NCBI GenBank assembly: GCA_002421985.1
Contig: DISF01000049.1
Span: 8,232 to 25,079, forward strand
DNA length: 16,848 nt
Origin: Roseovarius sp. UBA6217
GTDB taxonomy: Bacteria > Pseudomonadota > Alphaproteobacteria > Rhodobacterales > Rhodobacteraceae
Direction of reading: 5' to 3'
Shown: piece after piece, positions 6,909 through 14,383 of the stretch
How the letters are laid out: every line of letters begins with the position of its first letter
How positions within the stretch are numbered: the stretch's first letter is position 1
Program-made: the position numbers and the translations under genes
Notes under the pieces: generated by a model
The model's input: the letters and a program-made list of their open reading frames with translations, nothing else
The model's database searches: none
Told to the model about the DNA's origin: nothing

Positions 6909-7631
6909 TCAAACCCCGCGCCGGTTGCCCCAGAGCGTCACATGAAGCTGCGGCAGCACCCGCGCGGCAAACCACCCGTCCGCCACCACCCGCCCGACCA
7001 GCCAGCGCATCCGCTCGTTGATCCCGTCGTGATCGACCACCGCGCTGTCATCCTCGGGCGGGGGCGGCGTGTGGTTGCCGGGTTGGAGCACCAGCGGCAA
7101 GTCAGGATACCGCCCCGCCACCTGCCGCGCCCAGAGGTAATCCGCCTCGTCGAAAATGACGATCTTGAGCACAGTCTCCGCCCCCTTGGCCGCAGCCACG
7201 CAATCCGCAAACGCGCCCCAATCCACCACCATGCCCGACGACGGCGGCTTGGGGCTGAGCACCAGCATATCAAGACGCGCAAACCAGTCGCGCGCGACCG
7301 AGCCTTGGGTTTCCATCGCAAAGCGGTAGCCAAGCGCGCGGCCCGCCTCGATCAGCGGCCCCAGCGGCTGAATCGCCGGGTTGCCGCCCGAGAGTGTCAC
7401 CAGCAAGGGCCGCCCGCCCGAGAGGCACGCCACCTCCGCCATGATCGCCCCGGCCTGCATCGGCACCCATGTGTGTCGATACTCGGCGTCCACCGCGTGC
7501 AGGCTGTCGCACCACGAACAGCGGTAATCGCAACCGCCCGTGCGCACGAAAACCGTGGGCTGCCCAATCAGCGCGCCCTCGCCCTGAATGGTCGGCCCGA
7601 AGATTTCCGCGACGCGGATGGGGTCGCTCAT
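6909..7631 (-). CDS. queE: 7-carboxy-7-deazaguanine synthase (radical SAM)
   Basis: Converts 6-carboxytetrahydropterin to 7-carboxy-7-deazaguanine by radical SAM ring contraction. The cluster motif is CDYRCSWC (C34, C38, C41; CxxxCxxC), preceded by the N-terminal IFGPTIQGEG (10-19) typical of QueE. LSGGNPAIQPL near 80-90 is the SAM/substrate-binding GGNP block. The length is 240 aa. I chose ATG 7631, which overlaps the queD stop as ATGA, over a longer in-frame start at 7748 that would run deep into queD and add no family sequence. Confidence 0.95.
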   Translation of the reverse strand: MSDPIRVAEIFGPTIQGEGALIGQPTVFVRTGGCDYRCSWCDSLHAVDAEYRHTWVPMQAGAIMAEVACLSGGRPLLVTLSGGNPAIQPLGPLIEAGRALGYRFAMETQGSVARDWFARLDMLVLSPKPPSSGMVVDWGAFADCVAAAKGAETVLKIVIFDEADYLWARQVAGRYPDLPLVLQPGNHTPPPPEDDSAVVDHDGINERMRWLVGRVVADGWFAARVLPQLHVTLWGNRRGV

Positions 7632-7984
7632 GGCCGGTATTCCGCCCATGTCTTGGGCGTCTCGCTCACGCGCACCGCCGCAACCTCGGGCCAGCGCGCG
7701 GCGCACCAGTCGTAAAAATGCCTGGCCAGCCGCTCGGCGGTGACGCAAGCGTCGCCCAGAACCTCGTTGAGGTGGCGGTGGTCAAGCTCCTCGTCGATAT
7801 AGGCCTTGAGCGCGCCCAGGTCGTGATAATCGCGCACAAATCCTGTCTCACCCAGATCCTCGGCGGCCAGTTCCACCACCACGATATAGTTATGCCCATG
7901 CAGCCGCGCGCAGGGATGCCCCTCGCGCAGGCCAAACAGTTGATGCGAGGCGGAAAAGTGAAACTCCTTGGTGATCCGATACAT
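7628..7984 (-). CDS. queD: 6-carboxy-5,6,7,8-tetrahydropterin synthase
   Basis: Makes 6-carboxytetrahydropterin from 7,8-dihydroneopterin triphosphate. It is a 118-aa T-fold protein with zinc ligands H14 (SASHQL), H29 and H31 (LHGHNY), the nucleophilic C25 in GHPCARLHGH, and the DHRHLNE block (about 68-74) and SETPKTWAEY near the C-terminus that complete the active site. The start overlaps the queC stop by one base (TAATG), and the stop overlaps the queE start by four. No folE is in the window, so dihydroneopterin triphosphate must come from a gene elsewhere. Confidence 0.95.
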   Translation of the reverse strand: MYRITKEFHFSASHQLFGLREGHPCARLHGHNYIVVVELAAEDLGETGFVRDYHDLGALKAYIDEELDHRHLNEVLGDACVTAERLARHFYDWCAARWPEVAAVRVSETPKTWAEYRP

Positions 7985-8676
7985 TACCGCCCCTCCACCG
8001 CCGCGCGCCAGAAATCCGGGTCGTCATATTCCGTTGGGTCCGGAACGCCCGCCAGATGAAACGCCTCGCGCCGCTCCACGCAGGTGCCGCAGCGCCCGCA
8101 ATGGCGCGCGCCCCCCTTGTAGCATGACCATGTTTCGGCAAAGGGCACCGAGAGGCGCGCGCCATCGCGCACGATATCGGCCTTGGAGCCGTTGACGTAA
8201 GGCGTCCAGAGCCGCACATCGGCATAGCCCTCAAGCGCCGCATCCTGCATTACTTGGAACGCCGCGATGAAACCGGGGCGGCAATCGGGGTAGATGAAGT
8301 GATCGCCGCCATGCACGGCTGCGGCCACAGCGCCCGCCTTTTGCGCGGCCGCCATGCCGAAGGCCACGGCCAGCATGATCGCGTTGCGGTTGGGAACGAT
8401 GGTGATCTTCATCGTGCCTTCGGCATAATGCCCGTCCGGCACCGCCACGTCATCCGTGAGCGCCGACCCCGAGAGCGCGGCACCGACGCTGCGCAAATCC
8501 ACCACCCGATGCGCCACGCCAAGGCGGCGCGCGCAGGCGGCGGCGCTTTCCAGCTCCTTCACATGGCGCTGGCCATAGTCGAACGACAAAAGCGCCACGA
8601 GCCTGCGCTCGGCGGCGGCCTTGTGGGCAAGGGTCACGGAATCGAGCCCGCCCGAGCAGATGACGATGGTATCCAT
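7984..8676 (-). CDS. queC: 7-cyano-7-deazaguanine (preQ0) synthase
   Basis: ATP- and ammonia-dependent enzyme that turns 7-carboxy-7-deazaguanine into preQ0. The PP-loop SGGLDS is at residues 8-13. The zinc site is C185, C193, C196 and C199 (ETWSCYKGGARHCGRCGTC). FDYGQRH (32-38) and PNRNAIML (95-102) are further QueC signatures. The length of 230 aa is usual. It is the first gene of the que operon, and its ribosome site AAGGA (8689-8685) is embedded in the A-rich tail of the preQ1-I-like element, 8 nt from the ATG. The pathway end product would therefore control translation of the whole coupled set. Confidence 0.95.
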   Translation of the reverse strand: MDTIVICSGGLDSVTLAHKAAAERRLVALLSFDYGQRHVKELESAAACARRLGVAHRVVDLRSVGAALSGSALTDDVAVPDGHYAEGTMKITIVPNRNAIMLAVAFGMAAAQKAGAVAAAVHGGDHFIYPDCRPGFIAAFQVMQDAALEGYADVRLWTPYVNGSKADIVRDGARLSVPFAETWSCYKGGARHCGRCGTCVERREAFHLAGVPDPTEYDDPDFWRAAVEGR

Positions 8677-8684
8677 ATCTCGTG

Positions 8685-8720
8685 TCCTTGTTTTTTAAAG
8701 CGGGTAGGCTGCGACCGCTT
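8685..8720 (-). promoter_or_regulatory. preQ1-I riboswitch (translational type) upstream of queC
   Basis: Read on the minus strand, AAGCGG (8720-8715) pairs with CCGCTT (8703-8698) as stem P1. The loop starts TCGCAG, as in the well-studied Thermoanaerobacter aptamer, and ends CCTAC. The C just before the 3' P1 strand (8704) takes the place of the ligand-pairing cytosine. After P1 comes the tail TAAAAAACAAGGA, nearly the same as the A-rich tail of known class I elements, and its end is the queC Shine-Dalgarno. No terminator hairpin follows, so ligand would hide the ribosome site. The match was made by eye against remembered aptamers; P2 pairing should be checked with a covariance model. Confidence 0.85.
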
Positions 8721-8728
8721 GGGGCGGC

Positions 8729-8756
8729 ATCTAAGGCCAGGACGCCGAGGATGCAA
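8729..8756 (-). promoter_or_regulatory. Possible promoter of the queCDEF operon
   Basis: On the minus strand TTGCAT (8756-8751) and TTAGAT (8734-8729) are separated by 16 nt. Both hexamers are only partial matches. Their spacing would start the transcript near 8722, exactly at the 5' edge of the preQ1-I-like aptamer, which supports the assignment. The rest of the 8757-8836 gap shows nothing I can name. Confidence 0.35.
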
Positions 8757-8836
8757 GCCGCGCAGTCATTGCGCCGGCCAGCCGCCCTCCACCGGGATCG
8801 CGGTGCGGCGATGCCTGCGCCGTCTTTCCCGCCCGA

Positions 8837-10321
8837 TCACTCATTCGCGTCCTCCGCCAGCCTTTCGCGCAGCGCGGTCTTGAGCACCTTGCCGTAATTG
8901 TTCTTGGGCAGACTCTCGACCGTAACATAGCGCTTGGGACGCTTGAACCGGGCGATATGGGCGCGGCAATGCGCATCGAGCGCCGCCCGGTCGGCGTTTC
9001 CTACGACAAAGGCCACCACCACCTCGCCCCAGTCGGGATCGGGCGCGCCCACCACCGCCACCTCCTCCACGTCCGGATGGGTGAGCAGCACTTCCTCCAC
9101 CTCGCGCGGATAGATGTTGGTGCCGCCCGAGATGATCATGTCCTTGGCGCGATCCTGAAGCGTGACGTAACCCGCGCCATCCATCCAGCCCAGATCGCCG
9201 GTGCGCAACCAACCATCCACCAGCGCCCTGGCGCTCGCTTCCGGATCCTGCCAATAGCCCGGCATCACCAGATCGCCGCGCACGAGGATCTCTCCCACCT
9301 CGCCCGAAGGCAGATCGCGGCCCTGATCGTCGGCGATGCGCACCTCCACCGCCGATTGCGCCCGCCCGACCGAGCCCAGCCGCGCACGCCAGTCGGGGTG
9401 GCTGCGATCGGCCACCTCCCCGCGCGAGAGCGCGGTGATCGCCATCGGGGCCTCACCCTGCCCGTAGATCTGGATGAAGATCGGGCCGAAATGATCCACT
9501 GCCTCGAGGATATCGGCCTGATACATCGGCCCGCCGCCATAGGTGATGCTGCGCAGCCCCTCGCCCGTCTCGCCCGTGGCGCGCGCATGGGCGGTGAGGC
9601 GGCGCACCATCGTCGGCGCGGCAAACAGGTGCAGACGCCCATGATGGCGCGCGAGATCAAGGATTTCTCCGGGATCAAAGCCCCCCGAGGCGGGGCAGAC
9701 ATGGCGCGCGCCGCGCAGCACATGAACCAACGCGTAAAGCCCCGCGCCGTGGCTCATCGGTGCAGCATAGAGCGTGGCATCCGCGCCGCTCACCTCGTCC
9801 ACATCCGCGAGATACGACAGCGACATCACCATCAGCATACGGTGCGTGATCATCACCCCCTTGGGCCGCCCGGTGGTGCCCGAAGTGTAGAACAGCCAGG
9901 CCAGATCGCCCGGCGCGCGCGCGGCCGCCGCCACAACCGGCGCGGCGCGGCCCGGCTCTGTCGCGTCGATGCCCTGTTCGCCAAGCGCCGCGATGCGCGG
10001 GGCATCGGCCAGCACCTCGCGCGCGCCCGCATTGCCCACGATCCAGGCGGCTTCTGCCGCATGCAGCTTGGCATTGACGGGCACCGCGACCGCCCCGGCA
10101 TACCAGATCCCGAAAAGCGCATGCAGGTAGTCAGGCGCATTGCCCATGAACAGCGCAACCCGGTCGCCCGGCCCGACCCCCCGCGCCTTGAGCCAGCCCG
10201 CAACCTCGCGCGCTGCGCGCTCTAACCCGGCGTAATCAGATACCGCATCGTGCCCCGAAAAAAGCGCCGGGCGGTCGGGCCATGCCACCGCCGCGCGATG
10301 CAGCCAAAGAGCAATATTCAT
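8837..10321 (-). CDS. AMP-dependent acyl-CoA synthetase/ligase (fatty-acyl-CoA ligase type)
   Basis: A 494-aa ANL-superfamily enzyme that activates a carboxylic acid with ATP to an acyl adenylate and then to an acyl-CoA. Core motifs run in order: YTSGTTGRPKG (145-155, A3), YGQGE (286-290, A5), RTGDLG (373-378, A7), the hinge region DRAKDMIISGGTNIYP (390-405, A8) and NNYGKVLK with catalytic K478 (A10). The chain substrate (fatty, aromatic or other acid) cannot be read from sequence. I chose ATG 10321, preceded by GGGAGGA, over an in-frame start at 10465 that would overlap the divergent regulator. It is divergent from a PAS-LuxR regulator, which probably controls it. Confidence 0.88.
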   Translation of the reverse strand: MNIALWLHRAAVAWPDRPALFSGHDAVSDYAGLERAAREVAGWLKARGVGPGDRVALFMGNAPDYLHALFGIWYAGAVAVPVNAKLHAAEAAWIVGNAGAREVLADAPRIAALGEQGIDATEPGRAAPVVAAAARAPGDLAWLFYTSGTTGRPKGVMITHRMLMVMSLSYLADVDEVSGADATLYAAPMSHGAGLYALVHVLRGARHVCPASGGFDPGEILDLARHHGRLHLFAAPTMVRRLTAHARATGETGEGLRSITYGGGPMYQADILEAVDHFGPIFIQIYGQGEAPMAITALSRGEVADRSHPDWRARLGSVGRAQSAVEVRIADDQGRDLPSGEVGEILVRGDLVMPGYWQDPEASARALVDGWLRTGDLGWMDGAGYVTLQDRAKDMIISGGTNIYPREVEEVLLTHPDVEEVAVVGAPDPDWGEVVVAFVVGNADRAALDAHCRAHIARFKRPKRYVTVESLPKNNYGKVLKTALRERLAEDANE

Positions 10322-10370
10322 CGGCGTCCTCCCTCTTCCTTGCGCCATCAAAGCACCCCTTCGCGCCCGC

Positions 10371-10393
10371 CGCAATTGCGCAGAACTACGCAA
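10371..10393. promoter_or_regulatory. CGCAA/TTGCG repeat cluster between acyl-CoA ligase and PAS-LuxR gene
   Basis: CGCAATTGCG (10371-10380) is a perfect 10-bp palindrome. Its right half TTGCG then pairs with CGCAA at 10389-10393 across 8 nt, making a second dyad. Three CGCAA/TTGCG half-sites thus fall within 23 bp, about 50 bp from the ligase start and 40-60 bp from the regulator start. This is a natural place for an operator used by the LuxR-type protein, but the assignment rests only on symmetry and position. Confidence 0.4.
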
Positions 10394-10423
10394 ATCGCTT
10401 GGAGTGGCCGCCCGCACGCGGCA

Positions 10424-10460
10424 TAACAGGGGCATGACAGGGGGCATGACAAGGGGCATG
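10424..10460 (+). repeat. Three tandem 12-bp GGGGCATGACA-like units at the start of the PAS-LuxR gene
   Basis: The segment repeats the pattern (A)CA-GGGG-C-ATG three times, placing in-frame ATG codons at 10434, 10446 and 10458, each preceded directly by a G-rich run. In protein terms it gives MTGG-MTRG-M. The G-runs are either one base or about 13 bases from an ATG, neither ideal for a Shine-Dalgarno, so the repeat makes the true start uncertain and may vary between strains by slippage. Confidence 0.6.
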
Positions 10461-11000
10461 GCCATCGAAAAACTCGCCTTCGATCACGCGCCGGTGGGGC
10501 TTGCGGTGCTGGAGCATCGCATCATCCGCACCTGCAACCGGCAGTTCGCGGCGATTTTCGGCGATGCGCCGGGCGATTACGCGGGCGTGCCGCTGGCGCG
10601 GTTCTATCCGTCGATCGAGGATTACCGCCGCATCGGGGCGGATGCGCTCGCCATGATGCGCGAGACCGGGCGCTATGCCGACGAGCGGGTGATGCGGCGC
10701 GGCAATGGTGCGCTGTTCTGGTGCCGGGTGCGGGGGCAGTCGCTGACCCCCGAGGCCCCGTTCACGCGCGGGATCTGGTCATTCGCCGATCTCTCGGAAG
10801 AGCGGCCCCTCATGGCGCTTACCCGGCGCGAGCGCGAGGTGGCGATCCTCACTTGCCGGGGCCTGACCTCCAAGGAAGTCGGGCTGGAGCTTGGCCTCAG
10901 CCATCGCACCGTCGAGGTCTACCGCGCCCGCCTGCTGGAGAAATTCAACGCCCGAAACCTGGCCGAACTGGTCGCCAAACTGTCTGGAATGCCGCTCTGA
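10434..11000 (+). CDS. PAS-domain LuxR-type transcriptional regulator
   Basis: A cytoplasmic one-component regulator of 188 aa from this start. The N-terminal part (about 10-125) is a PAS sensor domain (FDHAPVGLAVLEHRIIRTCNR, then RRGNGALFWCRVRG and an IWSFADLSEERP end). The C-terminal part (129-188) is a LuxR/GerE helix-turn-helix, LTRREREVAIL...LTSKEVGLELGLSHRTVEVYRARL, with the recognition helix around 157-168. There is no receiver domain. The start is uncertain: GTG 10404, ATG 10434, 10446 or 10458 are all in frame, and the PAS domain begins only after the last. It is divergent from the acyl-CoA ligase, suggesting that it regulates that gene and itself. The PAS ligand is unknown. Confidence 0.85.
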   Translation: MTGGMTRGMAIEKLAFDHAPVGLAVLEHRIIRTCNRQFAAIFGDAPGDYAGVPLARFYPSIEDYRRIGADALAMMRETGRYADERVMRRGNGALFWCRVRGQSLTPEAPFTRGIWSFADLSEERPLMALTRREREVAILTCRGLTSKEVGLELGLSHRTVEVYRARLLEKFNARNLAELVAKLSGMPL

Positions 11001-11028
11001 GCCGGCAAGCCGTGGGGGAAATGGCCGC

Positions 11029-11057
11029 TTTTCTCGCCTGTCGCCATGCCGTATAAG
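11029..11057 (+). promoter_or_regulatory. Possible accBC promoter
   Basis: TATAAG at 11052-11057 is a good -10 hexamer in an otherwise GC-rich gap, with a weak -35 (TTTTCT, 11029-11034) 17 nt upstream. The two lie within a GCCGCTT/AAGCGGC inverted repeat (11024-11030 / 11055-11061). Transcription would begin near 11064, about 50 nt before the accB ATG. Confidence 0.35.
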
Positions 11058-11116
11058 CGGCGGAAACCAACGCGACGGGTGCGCCGCGCGCGCCATCGCT
11101 GTCACCGAGGAACCCA

Positions 11117-11602
11117 ATGCCCAACGAAACGCATGAATCGGACGTGGCCTTTATCAAGGCGCTGGCAGAACTTCTCAACGAGAACGACCTCACCGAATTG
11201 TCGGTCAAGCGCGAATACGGGCAGGACGACACGCTCAACGTCCGCGTGAGCCGCAAGCCCGAACCCGCACCCTATGCCGCCCCCGCGCAGGCGGCCCCCG
11301 CCCCCGCCCCGGCGGCAGCGTATGCCCCCGCCCCCGAGGCCGCCCCGTCGGAAGACCCCGCAAGCCATCCCGGCGCGGTCACCTCGCCGATGGTGGGCAC
11401 CGTCTACATGCAGGCAGAGCCCGGCGCTCCGGCCTTTGTCAGCACCGGCCAGCAGGTGGCCGAGGGCGACACGCTCCTGATCATCGAGGCGATGAAGACG
11501 ATGAACCACATCCCCGCCCCGCGCGCGGGCACCGTCAAGCGCATCCTTGTCGAGGATGGCGCGGCGGTGGAATATGGCGCGCCCCTGATGATCATCGAGT
11601 GA
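11117..11602 (+). CDS. accB: Biotin carboxyl carrier protein of acetyl-CoA carboxylase
   Basis: Carries the carboxybiotin between AccC and the carboxyltransferase in the first committed step of fatty acid synthesis. It is 161 aa: an N-terminal helical segment (1-45), an Ala/Pro-rich flexible linker (about 48-84), and a C-terminal biotinyl domain (86-161) with the biotinylation motif EAMKTM, the modified lysine being K127. The ATG at 11117 follows GAGGAA. The overall length and the proline linker are standard for alphaproteobacteria. It is followed 7 nt later by accC, the classical accBC pair. Confidence 0.96.
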   Translation: MPNETHESDVAFIKALAELLNENDLTELSVKREYGQDDTLNVRVSRKPEPAPYAAPAQAAPAPAPAAAYAPAPEAAPSEDPASHPGAVTSPMVGTVYMQAEPGAPAFVSTGQQVAEGDTLLIIEAMKTMNHIPAPRAGTVKRILVEDGAAVEYGAPLMIIE

Positions 11603-11609
11603 GGCGCAT

Positions 11610-12959
11610 ATGTTCGACAAGATCCTTGTGGCCAATCGCGGCGAGATCGCGCTTCGGGTGATCCGCGCGGCGCGCGAAATGGGTATCCGCTCGGTCGCCG
11701 TGCATTCCACGGCGGATGCCGATGCGATGCACGTGCGCATGGCCGATGAAACCGTCTGTATCGGCCCGCCCGCCTCTTCCGAAAGCTACCTGTCGATCCC
11801 CGCGATCATCGCCGCCTGCGAGGTGACCGGCGCGCAGGCGATCCATCCTGGCTATGGCTTTCTCAGCGAGAACGCCAATTTCGTGCAGATTGTCGAGGAT
11901 CACGACCTGACATTCATCGGCCCCACCGCCGAACATATCCGCATCATGGGCGACAAGATCACCGCCAAGGACACGATGAAGGCGCTTGGCGTGCCCTGCG
12001 TGCCCGGATCGGAGGGCGGTATCGCCAATCTCGGCGAGGCGCGCGCGCTTTGTGCCGAGATCGGCTATCCGGTGATCGTCAAGGCCACGGCGGGCGGCGG
12101 CGGGCGCGGCATGAAGGTGGCGCAAAACGAGGCCGAAATCGAGCGCGCCTTTCTCACCGCGCGCTCCGAGGCCAAGGCCGCCTTTGGCAATGACGAGGTC
12201 TATATCGAGAAATACCTCACCACGCCCCGTCATATCGAGGTGCAGGTCTTCGGCGATGGCAAGGGCTGCGCCGTGCATCTGGCCGAGCGCGACTGCTCGT
12301 TGCAGCGCCGCCACCAGAAGGTGCTCGAAGAGGCCCCCGGCCCCTGCATCACCGAGCAAGAGCGCGCGCGGATCGGCAAGATCTGCGCCGAGGCATGCGC
12401 CAATATCAACTATCGCGGCGCGGGCACGATCGAATTTCTCTACGAGAAGGGCGAGTTCTTCTTCATCGAGATGAACACGCGCTTGCAGGTCGAACACCCG
12501 GTGACAGAGGCGATTTTCGGCATTGATCTGGTGCGCGAGCAGATCCGCGTGGCCGAGGGGCTGCCGATGTCGTTCACGCAAGACGATCTGAAAATCAACG
12601 GCCACGCCATCGAGGTGCGCATCAATGCCGAGAAACTGCCCGATTTCGCGCCGCGCCCCGGCACGATCACGCAATTTCACGCCCCCGGCGGACTGGGTGT
12701 GCGGATGGATAGCGCGCTTTATGACGGCTATAAAATCCCGCCCCATTACGACAGCCTGATTGCCAAGCTGATCGTCCACGGGGCCGACCGCGACACCGCG
12801 CTGCGCCGCCTTGAGCGCGCGCTTGGCGAATTGATCGTGGACGGGGTGGACACCACCGTGCCGCTCTTTCACGCGCTGTTGCAAGAGGACGACATCCGCA
12901 GCGGGAATTACAACATCCACTGGCTGGAACGCTGGCTGGAAACCAACCTGCGGGCGTGA
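11610..12959 (+). CDS. accC: Biotin carboxylase subunit of acetyl-CoA carboxylase
   Basis: ATP-dependent carboxylation of the biotin on AccB. The 449-aa chain is full length, with the N-terminal preATP-grasp domain (ILVANRGEIALRVIRAARE, HPGYGFLSENA at 79-89), the ATP-grasp glycine loop KATAGGGGRGMK (158-169), metal- and bicarbonate-site blocks including EMNTRLQVEHPVTE (287-300), and the C-terminal domain (EVRINAE, RPGTI). The Shine-Dalgarno GAGG (11601-11604) overlaps the accB stop, so translation of the pair is linked. Its TGA overlaps the aat ATG (TGATG, 12957-12961), placing aat in the same transcript. Confidence 0.97.
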   Translation: MFDKILVANRGEIALRVIRAAREMGIRSVAVHSTADADAMHVRMADETVCIGPPASSESYLSIPAIIAACEVTGAQAIHPGYGFLSENANFVQIVEDHDLTFIGPTAEHIRIMGDKITAKDTMKALGVPCVPGSEGGIANLGEARALCAEIGYPVIVKATAGGGGRGMKVAQNEAEIERAFLTARSEAKAAFGNDEVYIEKYLTTPRHIEVQVFGDGKGCAVHLAERDCSLQRRHQKVLEEAPGPCITEQERARIGKICAEACANINYRGAGTIEFLYEKGEFFFIEMNTRLQVEHPVTEAIFGIDLVREQIRVAEGLPMSFTQDDLKINGHAIEVRINAEKLPDFAPRPGTITQFHAPGGLGVRMDSALYDGYKIPPHYDSLIAKLIVHGADRDTALRRLERALGELIVDGVDTTVPLFHALLQEDDIRSGNYNIHWLERWLETNLRA

Positions 12960-13600
12960 TGCCGGCCTTCCTGCCCCCCGAAGTGCTGCTGCGCGGCTAT
13001 GCGGCGGGGGTGTTCCCGATGGCCGAGGGGCGCGACAATCCAGAGGTGTTCTGGGTCGACCCAAAGCGGCGCGGGGTGCTGCCGCTCGATGGCTTTCACC
13101 TCTCGCGCAGCCTTGCGCGGCGGATGCGGCGGGGGGGCTATCGCGCCAGCCTCAACGCCGATTTCGAGGCTGTGCTCGACGCTTGCGCCGACCGGGCCGA
13201 GACCTGGATCAGCGCGCCCATCCGCGACGCCTATATCGCGCTGCACGCGCGCGGGCACGCGCATTCGATCGAGATATGGGAGGAGGGGGCGCTTGCGGGC
13301 GGGGTCTATGGCGTCACGCTGGGGCGGGCGTTTTTCGGCGAAAGCATGGTCTCGCGGCGCACCGACGGCTCCAAACGGGCACTGGCGCATCTGGTGGATC
13401 ACCTGCGGCGCTGCGGCTATACCCTTTTCGACACGCAGTTCCTCACCGATCATCTGGCGCGGCTCGGGGCGGTGGAAATATCGCGCGCCGCCTATCGTGC
13501 GCGCCTTGCCACGGCGCTTGGGGGCGAGGCCGACATCACCGCGCTGCCGCTCGACGCGGACCCGGTTCAGGTGGTGCAGCGGATGACCCAGACATCATAG
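12959..13600 (+). CDS. aat: Leucyl/phenylalanyl-tRNA--protein transferase
   Basis: Adds Leu or Phe from aminoacyl-tRNA to proteins with N-terminal Arg or Lys, marking them for ClpAP (N-end rule). The 213-aa chain has the family signatures LLRGYAAGVFPMAE (10-23), FWVDPKRRGVLPL (31-43), and WEEGALAGGVYGVTLGRAFFGESMVSRRTDGSKRA spread over about 107-141, then the FDTQFLTDHL block. I chose ATG 12959, which overlaps the accC stop; a GTG one codon earlier is also in frame. The 3' end overlaps the convergent DUF2155 gene by 34 bp. Confidence 0.95.
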   Translation: MPAFLPPEVLLRGYAAGVFPMAEGRDNPEVFWVDPKRRGVLPLDGFHLSRSLARRMRRGGYRASLNADFEAVLDACADRAETWISAPIRDAYIALHARGHAHSIEIWEEGALAGGVYGVTLGRAFFGESMVSRRTDGSKRALAHLVDHLRRCGYTLFDTQFLTDHLARLGAVEISRAAYRARLATALGGEADITALPLDADPVQVVQRMTQTS

Positions 13601-13929
13601 CGCGAATGCTCCAGCGCGTTGAGCGCGGGCGACGAGGCCAGCATCCAGCCATCGAACCACAGCTTGCCGCCGTCTCCCTCGCGGATGGTGACATGGGCAT
13701 AGGCGTCGCCCGCCGGGTTGCCCTCGGGATAGCGGCACTCGCCCAGTGTCACCCGCAACGACCCAAGATCGGCCGATCCGCCATTGGCCAGTTCCAGATC
13801 GTGCAATTCGGTGGTGATCCGGTCAAGCCCGCGCAGCACCGCGCCGCTGCCGGTCGCGGCCTGTTCCTGCGCGCCCGCGCCGCCACAGGCCAGCATCAGC
13901 GCGCAAAAACCCGCCGCCGCGCGTGTCAT
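13567..13929 (-). CDS. DUF2155-domain exported protein
   Basis: A 120-aa protein with an N-terminal signal peptide (cleavage expected near GAGA-Q, about residue 20) and a compact C-terminal domain ending GKLWFDGWMLASSPALNALEHSRYDVWVIRC, the hallmark of the alphaproteobacterial DUF2155 family. It is periplasmic by inference and its function is unknown. A Cys in the leader (LMLAC) is not a convincing lipobox. It starts inside the mlaD stop (ATGA overlap, 13926-13929), so the two are translated together, and its last 34 bp overlap the end of aat on the other strand. Confidence 0.85.
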   Translation of the reverse strand: MTRAAAGFCALMLACGGAGAQEQAATGSGAVLRGLDRITTELHDLELANGGSADLGSLRVTLGECRYPEGNPAGDAYAHVTIREGDGGKLWFDGWMLASSPALNALEHSRYDVWVIRCTT

Positions 13930-14372
13930 TCCTCACTGCCCGAGACGAATTTCATCAACAGCGATACAAGGCTGACCGAGCCTTGGGTAAATTCGATCTC
14001 GTCGCCCGGCGCGAAATGAAACGGCGATCCGCCGGGCATGATCTCGACGTAATTGCCGCCCAAGAGCCCCTCGGACGAAATAGCAACGGCGCTGTCATCG
14101 GGCACGTTCACGCCATCGCGCACGGTAAACACCGCCTTGGCGCGATAGGTCTCGGGATCGAGCCGCAATTCGGTGACCCGGCCCACCTTGACGCCGGCAA
14201 CGCGCACATCGGTGCCGACGCTCACCCCATCGGCGCTGCGAAAGCTGGCGCTGAGGGCATATTCCGCGCCGCCCCCCGTTAACCCCGTGGTCTTGCCGGC
14301 ATAGGCGACAAAGCCCACCGCCACGGCGAGGACCAGCGCACCTACCAGCACTTCGGTCTTGTTCTCGGACAT
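13926..14372 (-). CDS. mlaD: MCE-domain lipid transport protein MlaD
   Basis: Substrate-binding component of the Mla phospholipid trafficking system that keeps the outer membrane asymmetric. A single N-terminal membrane helix (about 8-25) anchors a periplasmic MCE domain (about 36-113) with the typical SADGVSVGTDVRVAGVKVGRV and SSEGLLGGNYVEIMPGG blocks. The 148-aa length fits MlaD rather than the long PqiB/YebT proteins. The ATG at 14372 is preferred over an adjacent in-frame TTG. It is separated from mlaE and mlaF, which are not here, and instead sits between the NDUFA12 gene (11-nt gap) and DUF2155. Confidence 0.92.
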   Translation of the reverse strand: MSENKTEVLVGALVLAVAVGFVAYAGKTTGLTGGGAEYALSASFRSADGVSVGTDVRVAGVKVGRVTELRLDPETYRAKAVFTVRDGVNVPDDSAVAISSEGLLGGNYVEIMPGGSPFHFAPGDEIEFTQGSVSLVSLLMKFVSGSEE

Positions 14373-14383
14373 CAAAACAGCCC

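Noticed and set aside
11592..13064. A 490-codon open frame on the minus strand opposite accC
   Set aside because: It is an antisense shadow of accC; no family motifs and no ribosome site were seen.
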